A DNA stretch of 64,000 nucleotides from Trichopria drosophilae (lineage: Eukaryota; Arthropoda; Insecta; Hymenoptera; Diapriidae). The DNA lies in NCBI GenBank assembly GCA_030407085.1, contig CM059587.1, positions 38,433,501 through 38,497,500 on the forward strand. Direction: 5' to 3'. Every line of letters begins with the position of its first letter. The first letter of the stretch is position 1. Made by a program: the position numbers and the translations under genes. The notes under the pieces were generated by a model. The model had not been told where the DNA came from and searched no databases. It worked only from the letters and a program-made list of their open reading frames with translations. Below are positions 59,151-64,000 of the stretch, one piece after another.

Positions 59151-61335
59151 TCTTTGCTTGCATCGGTGACATTTATAGATAAATATTCTTTTTGTGCGAT
59201 ATTTTAATGAAGACATGATCTCGATAGGAAAATTTTAAATCATAATTAAATAAATATAAGTTAAACAGTTAATATACCCTAACTTTTACGAAAATGTGTT
59301 TTGTACTATATTTAAAATGGCCTATACGTTTGTTGCGCTGTCTTGTATGCAGAAATCACTTTAACCGATCGTTATACTGACTTTCATTCGATCAGTCAAT
59401 TTTGCGTCTGAGCGACGACTCTCGTTGTGAACAAATTTGTGGCGTAATACGCAATTTCACGCGCCGATTCTTCCCTTACTCACTTTAATGCGACATTCGT
59501 TTATTACCTATAGTGACATGAGAATCGCTTTTGGTGAACCTCGATACATAACCATCACCTAACAAGTTCATTACCTTTTTGGATATTTTTTGGTATTCGA
59601 TGAATATAACGGGGTAGATGAATACCAATTTCAAATTATATACTATTAAGAGGAATAGCTGATTATTGATGAATTGTGCATTTAAATATGACAGATACTG
59701 ACATGAAATCTATTGCAGATTTATTCTAATTTCAGTGTTTAGATTTTTTGTTTGAAAATAAAAAGTAATTTTATATGTGGAGCAGCACATGTCTTTCAGT
59801 CGAAATGAAGTGTCGGTATCACCTCGTTCTCGACGTAGAGGGCGAACATGGAATACGAAATTTTTTAACTGTATTTTTTTATACCGATAGGTGGACGATA
59901 TTTTTGGATTGAATCCGACAGTAGTAAACAATGTTTGAAATTAAACTAAAGAACATTATGCAAAATATATAAAAAAAAAGGAAAGAATGAGTAATTATAT
60001 CATGTTAATCTACTCGTGTTAGAGAGGAGCATTATAAAAATACTTTTAAAGGCAAAAAGAAAGTATATTGCATCTATAAGGAACTCGAAACTCTTAATTT
60101 AAAACCGAGGCCGATCCAGGGGAAAGAGGGGACAAGAAAAGTTGATAATTTAGCACCCGCAATCATTACTTTTGTATATAAATTATCGAATTGTCTTTTG
60201 GATATTATAACTAAAAAGTGGTGTGTTCAGTGCCAAAGTAACCTAAAGACTCATGCCACTTGGGAAAAAAGTTCTATATAAACGAACGATGTACATGTTT
60301 TTAAACAAACCCCTCTTTCATTTTCCAAGTAATGACCCAAATAAAAATGTAGAAAAAATATTGGGGTATACTTATATACTTACCACCACTATACATATAT
60401 CTGACAATTTTACAACAAGTAGTTAGGAATTGTATGCCTGAAAAGGGGTAGAGAGCGTTTTATATTATATTCTTATAACTTCCAGGCCATTTTTTAAAAC
60501 TAGATGTTAATAAAGGTATAATTTTTCAACAATTCAAAAATCTTCAGTTTATTGGTTTCTTTTCGATATCGATACATGACAATTTGATAATGAATCATAT
60601 TACTTTTAAGCATTCAAAATAGTTTTTCATTCAGATAGCTAAGGGCAGGCTAAGAAACATTTATTAAATTTTGGGTGCAAATATTGAATTATTCATGCAA
60701 ATATGTGTTTTTTCTGTGCACTTTCATAGAATTCTATTTCCTGATTAATAGATGATATATTTGTAATGGAATCAATAAATTAAGTATAATTTGATTAAAG
60801 TATTTTAATCCTCAAAAAGGTTTATTTTACCATGTATCCTTTGGAATTAAACGAATGAAATTTTATCAATAAATGCGCTTGTATTAGATTGTAAATTACA
60901 CATTTATAAATCGCTTCAAAATATAAGCATTTATCTCAATCGATTTTCTTTAAAATCGCTTTAATATTGCTTTAAGTTGAAAATAAAATAATATATATAC
61001 TAATTCAGAAATTTTAGCAATAAAAAATTCGATAATTGCATAATAATCTATTTGTTGATACGGCAAGTTTCTAATAAAAGTGTTTTAATGTTTCTAAGAT
61101 AAGAGAACACGTATTAGTATATTCTTTTATTTTAAATTAATCAAAAAAGTACACAATCATCAGTTTTTGAAAAAGGGATGATGAATTACGCGTCGAATGC
61201 GATATAGAGTTGATATGAAAGTATATACTTTATATATATTATGCAATAATTATCCAGGCGAATAAATGAGTATGAGTTGACTAAACATAGTAAAAAAAAA
61301 TCAAACATTTTTGTTAGGCATTCACGATAATATAT
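59151..61335. other. AT-rich desert, no gene
   Basis: A small GC-elevated patch lies at 59390-59540. Nothing else was recognised. Confidence 0.4.
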
Positions 61336-61339
61336 TTTT

Positions 61340-62200
61340 CGTCATAGTAGGCGTAAAGTACGTCTTTACGCCTCTTTTTCCGGGCGTAAAGTTGAGTTTT
61401 ACGCCTACTAGGCGTAAAGTGAACACTAGGGCGTAAAGTTACCCCCGCCGGCGATTGGAACGATTCTCGGTCCGGCATGGCCGGACCTCGAGCCGTTGAT
61501 CGCCGATGGTTGTAACTTTTCTAGCCCTACGTTTCACTTAACGTCCAATAGACGTGACAGTCAGTTTTACTCCTGCAAATCGATGCGCAAAGAGGTATGT
61601 CTTTCCGCCTACGTATGAGAAAAATAATGTTCGCACGTGGGGCGTAAGACTTTACACCCTCCGGCAATACTCTACACCCTCGGGCCGGCTTCGCCGTCCC
61701 TCCGGCATGAGAATTGCCTGCAGGCGTAAAGTCGTACTTTATGCCCACCGTACGAAAATAACTATTATGCCCGGGCGTGCGTAAAGTTAGTGCGAAAAGT
61801 CATTTTTTCAGTGCGTAAAGTGATTATTTTTCACTCGTGCGTAAAGTGTCTCACTCGGCGCCTGCAGCTCCTCGTGAGACACTTTACGCATTGGACAAAA
61901 AATGACCTTACGCACGCACTTTAACGCACGCACCGGGCATAAAACATCGTATGCATCTCGCGCGTAACTTTTTTTCACTCGAGCGACAGTCCCCCACTCG
62001 TCGCCGGCTTCGCCGGAGCCTTGTTTGCACGTGTCGCTCTCGTGAAAAAAGTACACTTTACGCACTAGTTACATAATATACTATTTTGTTACAAGGGTGC
62101 GTAAAGTGTCCCTAAAAATCGAGAAAATCACTTTACGCACTACTTTACGTACACTGTAACAAAATAGTAGTTTTCGATACAAGGGCGTAAAAGTTTTTTT
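61340..62200. repeat. GC-rich GCGTAAAG motif cluster with chained hairpins
   Basis: The octamer GCGTAAAG occurs nine times on the plus strand (61352, 61385, 61413, 61432, 61724, 61779, 61813, 61839, 62099). It occurs four times inverted (61365, 61882, 62056, 62131), plus several one-base variants. Three hairpins are built from it or next to it. The first pairs GCGTAAAGTGTCTCAC (61839-61854) exactly with 61874-61889. The second pairs TTTTTTCACTCGAGCGACA (ending 61988) with 62032-62050 at two mismatches. The third is an outer stem CTATTTTGTTACA (62081-62093 with 62155-62167) enclosing GTGCGTAAAGTG (62097-62108 with 62129-62140). GC is far above the flanks. The frames over it are artefacts. Confidence 0.85.
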
Positions 62201-62698
62201 TACGAATGGGAGAGGTTGCATTCACATTCGTTCAAAAAACATTTTTGCACATGCACCGAAAAATATATTTATAATTCTGTACACAGAAAAGTAAAAAAAT
62301 TGATATAATGATGTTTTCATAATCATAATTCTCAAGTTTGATTACAGTATTAAATTAACTATTGTACAGTTTCAAGCTAAATGAATTGATCAAACGATTA
62401 TAGTAATAGTTCATCATAGGAATTTTATAGGAAATGAGAAAAACGTCGACTACATGTTCATTGATATAGTGTATAATATACAAACAAACATGGTTAGGGA
62501 AGTTATTGTATTATACATAAATAGTGCATACAATTGATTCATATTTCAAAACATCAGTTAAAGATTTACTGTTTATTTTAATCGTTGCCTGATCAGGGCT
62601 CCTGGTATCAGATCCTGGTTGGTACTCAAAACTTAAGTTATCTTATGTTGAAAAGTTGTTCTCCAATTATTAAATAATTTTTCATTTTTGCATTAGAA
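62201..62698. other. AT-rich stretch with one CCTGATCAGG site
   Basis: CCTGATCAGGGCTCCTGG at 62587-62604, followed by ATCAGATCCTGG, belongs to the motif class of 17.1 and 20.3 kb. Otherwise empty. Confidence 0.4.
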
Positions 62699-63004
62699 TT
62701 GAATAAATTTATCTTTTCGTTAAAATTTGTTTTAGCCCTGCCCTGCATCAGCCACTTTTATATTAAAGAAAGTATTAACGATCGTGAAATAAAAAATACG
62801 AAGAAATGTAACTTTTATTGCCACATTTTTTCTAAGAGGTCGTATATTAAAAGAAAAACAGTAAAACAGAAAATAAATTGTATTTTAGAATGCAATAAAT
62901 TAATTGCCGCAGAAAACGACCAAAATGATTTATTGTTCATAGCATACCTACAATTCGTGATAGCAGAAAAATGGACGTATCTGAAGATAATAACATTCAT
63001 TTAA
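62699..63004 (+). other. 101-codon frame without ATG, upstream of the secreted-peptide gene
   Basis: The frame opens at TTG just after an acceptor-like TTTTTGCATTAG and runs 101 codons to TAA at 63002. It has a hydrophobic N-terminal stretch (FIFSLKFVLALPCIS) and later cysteine pairs (KKCNFYC, INCILEC). This looks like a secreted helical peptide, but the lack of an ATG and the AT-rich composition make chance a serious alternative: a few frames of this length are expected in 64 kb of such DNA. Confidence 0.2.
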
Positions 63005-63101
63005 TTGCGGGACAATAAAATAGTGACTTTATCCTGGTACAATGCTATTGAAAATATACTGTCTCTACGTACGGATCCACATTAGTAAAATTTGTGCTAG
63101 A

Positions 63102-63180
63102 ATGGCACAATTGAAAATCCGTACCACGTTTTGCGCAGTATTATTAGCAGCGTTTGTTTATTACGTACATGCCCAACAAT
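63102..63180 (+). CDS. Exon 1 of a secreted cysteine-containing peptide gene (signal-peptide exon)
   Basis: This exon encodes a classic secretory signal. It has a basic start MAQLKIRTTF, a hydrophobic core CAVLLAAFVYYV and a small-residue cleavage context HAQQ, so cleavage after Ala24 is likely. It ends one base into a cysteine codon and is followed exactly by GTAAGT (63181-63186). The ATG at 63102 has A at -3 and G at +4. An in-frame ATG at 63042 would add twenty residues before the signal, which is less plausible. Spliced to 63684-63805 it gives 66 residues. The intron falls almost at the signal/mature boundary, as is common for small insect secreted peptides. I do not recognise the family. 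Role is unknown: a haemolymph, gland or venom peptide are all possible. Confidence 0.75.
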
Positions 63181-63683
63181 GTAAGTATTCTCGTATAAAG
63201 TTTGGTTTTAAATATATAAATCCCTGTTTTGTAAATTTGCAAATATTGAACTTTCTCTCAAGCAGCAATTTGGTCGTTTCGGCTTAGCCAACTACATAAT
63301 GCCATAATGAAATAACATTTATTATTTTTAAATGTAAAAGTATCCTGGTATAAATCAACTTTCAAAATCAAAATATATATCAAATATTGGGTAAATGTCA
63401 CTATAACTTCTAAGTTACGCGTTAATGTTACCAAACTGTGCGATAAAAAATGGCATAACCTAGTAAACTTGTAAGTCAATATCATAATCCGCATTGAAGA
63501 TAATGTGACCTTTCAGGATTACTTTTTACCTTGAGTCCAATGTGTCTGGTGACAATTTTTGTTAATACGGAAAAATTAAGACAATACCGTATTTTATTTG
63601 AATTTCAATGTCGTATTTCCTATGAACAATTTCTTTTCTTGATAAAGTATTTTTAGTTTCATTTTGATATGATGTCGTTTCAG
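63181..63683 (+). other. Intron of the secreted-peptide gene
   Basis: 503 bases, GTAAGT at the 5' end and GATGTCGTTTCAG at the 3' end, phase 1. The interior is AT-rich. The overlapping minus-strand frame 63258-63494 has no support. Confidence 0.7.
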
Positions 63684-63805
63684 GTGTAACAGGGTTTTAT
63701 ATAAGGGTTGAGGCAACAAGTTGTGACGATATACGCCACCGCGTATTATGTACCGACCGTGCATCTGATACTGACTGTATATTTAATTTATCGACGGTGC
63801 GTTAA
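63684..63805 (+). CDS. Exon 2 of the secreted-peptide gene (mature peptide)
   Basis: It begins right after TTTCAG and completes the split cysteine codon (Cys27). It encodes 39 further residues and stops at TAA (63803-63805). Recognisable stretches are CVTGFYIRVEATSC and CTDRASDTDC. Cysteines of the precursor fall at 27, 40, 49 and 58 (spacings 13, 9, 9), enough for two disulfides in a mature peptide of about 42 residues if cleavage follows Ala24. The mature N-terminal Gln could become pyroglutamate. Charge is nearly balanced. The reading frame closes correctly across the splice, and an AATAAA follows at a suitable distance. The four-cysteine pattern does not match any toxin, defensin or protease-inhibitor family that I can name. 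Confidence 0.75.
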
Positions 63806-63845
63806 ATCCTATTTTGTACATGAGTGTGCTACATATTAACCACGG

Positions 63846-63851
63846 AATAAA
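63846..63851 (+). promoter_or_regulatory. AATAAA polyadenylation signal
   Basis: Lies 41 bases after the stop codon of the secreted-peptide gene and would give a very short 3' untranslated region. Confidence 0.6.
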
Positions 63852-63879
63852 TAATAACATTGTAAGGCTTTTAACAATG

Positions 63880-64000
63880 ACCAATGGGAAAGCATTACGT
63901 CAGTGGGATTTGAATTGGGCAAGTTGGAGAAGAGGAAAACGGAGAGGAACAGATAGATCGCTCGAGCTGTCCGATCGGAACACGTCTGTTTCGAATCGGA
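63880..64000. other. GC-elevated block at right edge
   Basis: GC rises from about 63890. TTACGTCAG at 63895-63903 resembles a CRE/ATF site and the rest is purine-rich. It could begin a regulatory block or a neighbouring gene beyond the window. Confidence 0.25.

Noticed and set aside
61527..62065. Three frames across the GCGTAAAG cluster
   Set aside because: The repeated octamer and hairpins generate them. They have no homologous domains and run on both strands.
63042..63104. Upstream in-frame ATG of the secreted-peptide gene
   Set aside because: Starting there would place twenty residues before the signal peptide core. The ATG at 63102 has the better context and gives a normal signal sequence.

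Overview
The window is 64 kb of AT-rich, gene-poor eukaryotic nuclear DNA. It has short spliced exons, GT/AG introns, AATAAA signals, dozens of short inverted-repeat elements and tRNA-derived pseudogenes. No reading frame encodes a recognisable transposase, reverse transcriptase or housekeeping protein. The base composition, the alternation of AT deserts with blocks of clearly higher GC, and the mix of TA- and TTAA-flanked miniature elements fit an insect. A hymenopteran is my best guess, but I inferred this from texture and not from a marker gene.

Genes. The best-supported gene is at the right end. A signal-peptide exon (63102-63180) is followed by a perfect GTAAGT donor, a 503-base intron and a terminal exon (63684-63805), with AATAAA 41 bases after the stop. 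It encodes a 66-residue secreted peptide with four cysteines in the mature part. A weaker candidate is a terminal exon on the minus strand (8877-9065), with a good acceptor upstream and an AATAAA 27 bases after the stop. Everything else in reading-frame terms is unrecognised and probably non-coding.

Non-coding architecture. Blocks of unique, higher-GC sequence recur at about 0-0.5, 5.4-6.2, 7.6-7.9, 13.1-14.9, 19.0-20.0, 23.2, 27.2-27.5, 30.35-30.8, 33.1-33.4, 34.4-34.8, 36.7-37.6, 38.0-39.2, 39.5-40.4, 41.5-42.5 and 43.0-43.7 kb. They look like cis-regulatory or conserved non-coding DNA, though conservation cannot be tested here. AT-rich desert fills the space between them, most completely at 46.4-52.3 and 55.9-61.3 kb.

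Mobile and repeat DNA. Elements with TA flanks and CAGTA-type ends lie at 1.2, 18.4, 25.4 and 30.9 kb. A TA-flanked element with a 40-base terminal inverted repeat at 41.0 kb is nested in a larger one (40.5-41.3 kb). A TTAA-flanked piggyBac-type element lies at 45.8-46.4 kb. A dispersed repeat containing AAAATGGCGG occurs seven or more times. The most striking pattern is a set of elements that each carry their own short, usually palindromic, motif in many copies on both strands: CATATATGATC (4.4 kb), CAGTACTG (9.5 kb), TCTCATGAGA (11.3 kb), CCTGATCAGG (17.1, 20.3 and 62.6 kb), TTTTGATC (22.4 kb), AAGACRTCTT (26.3 kb), TTCTACCGAGAT (33.7 kb), AAGTCGAAAT (44.2 kb) and GCGTAAAG (61.3-62.2 kb). 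They look like different families built on one plan: terminal inverted repeats plus subterminal motif arrays.
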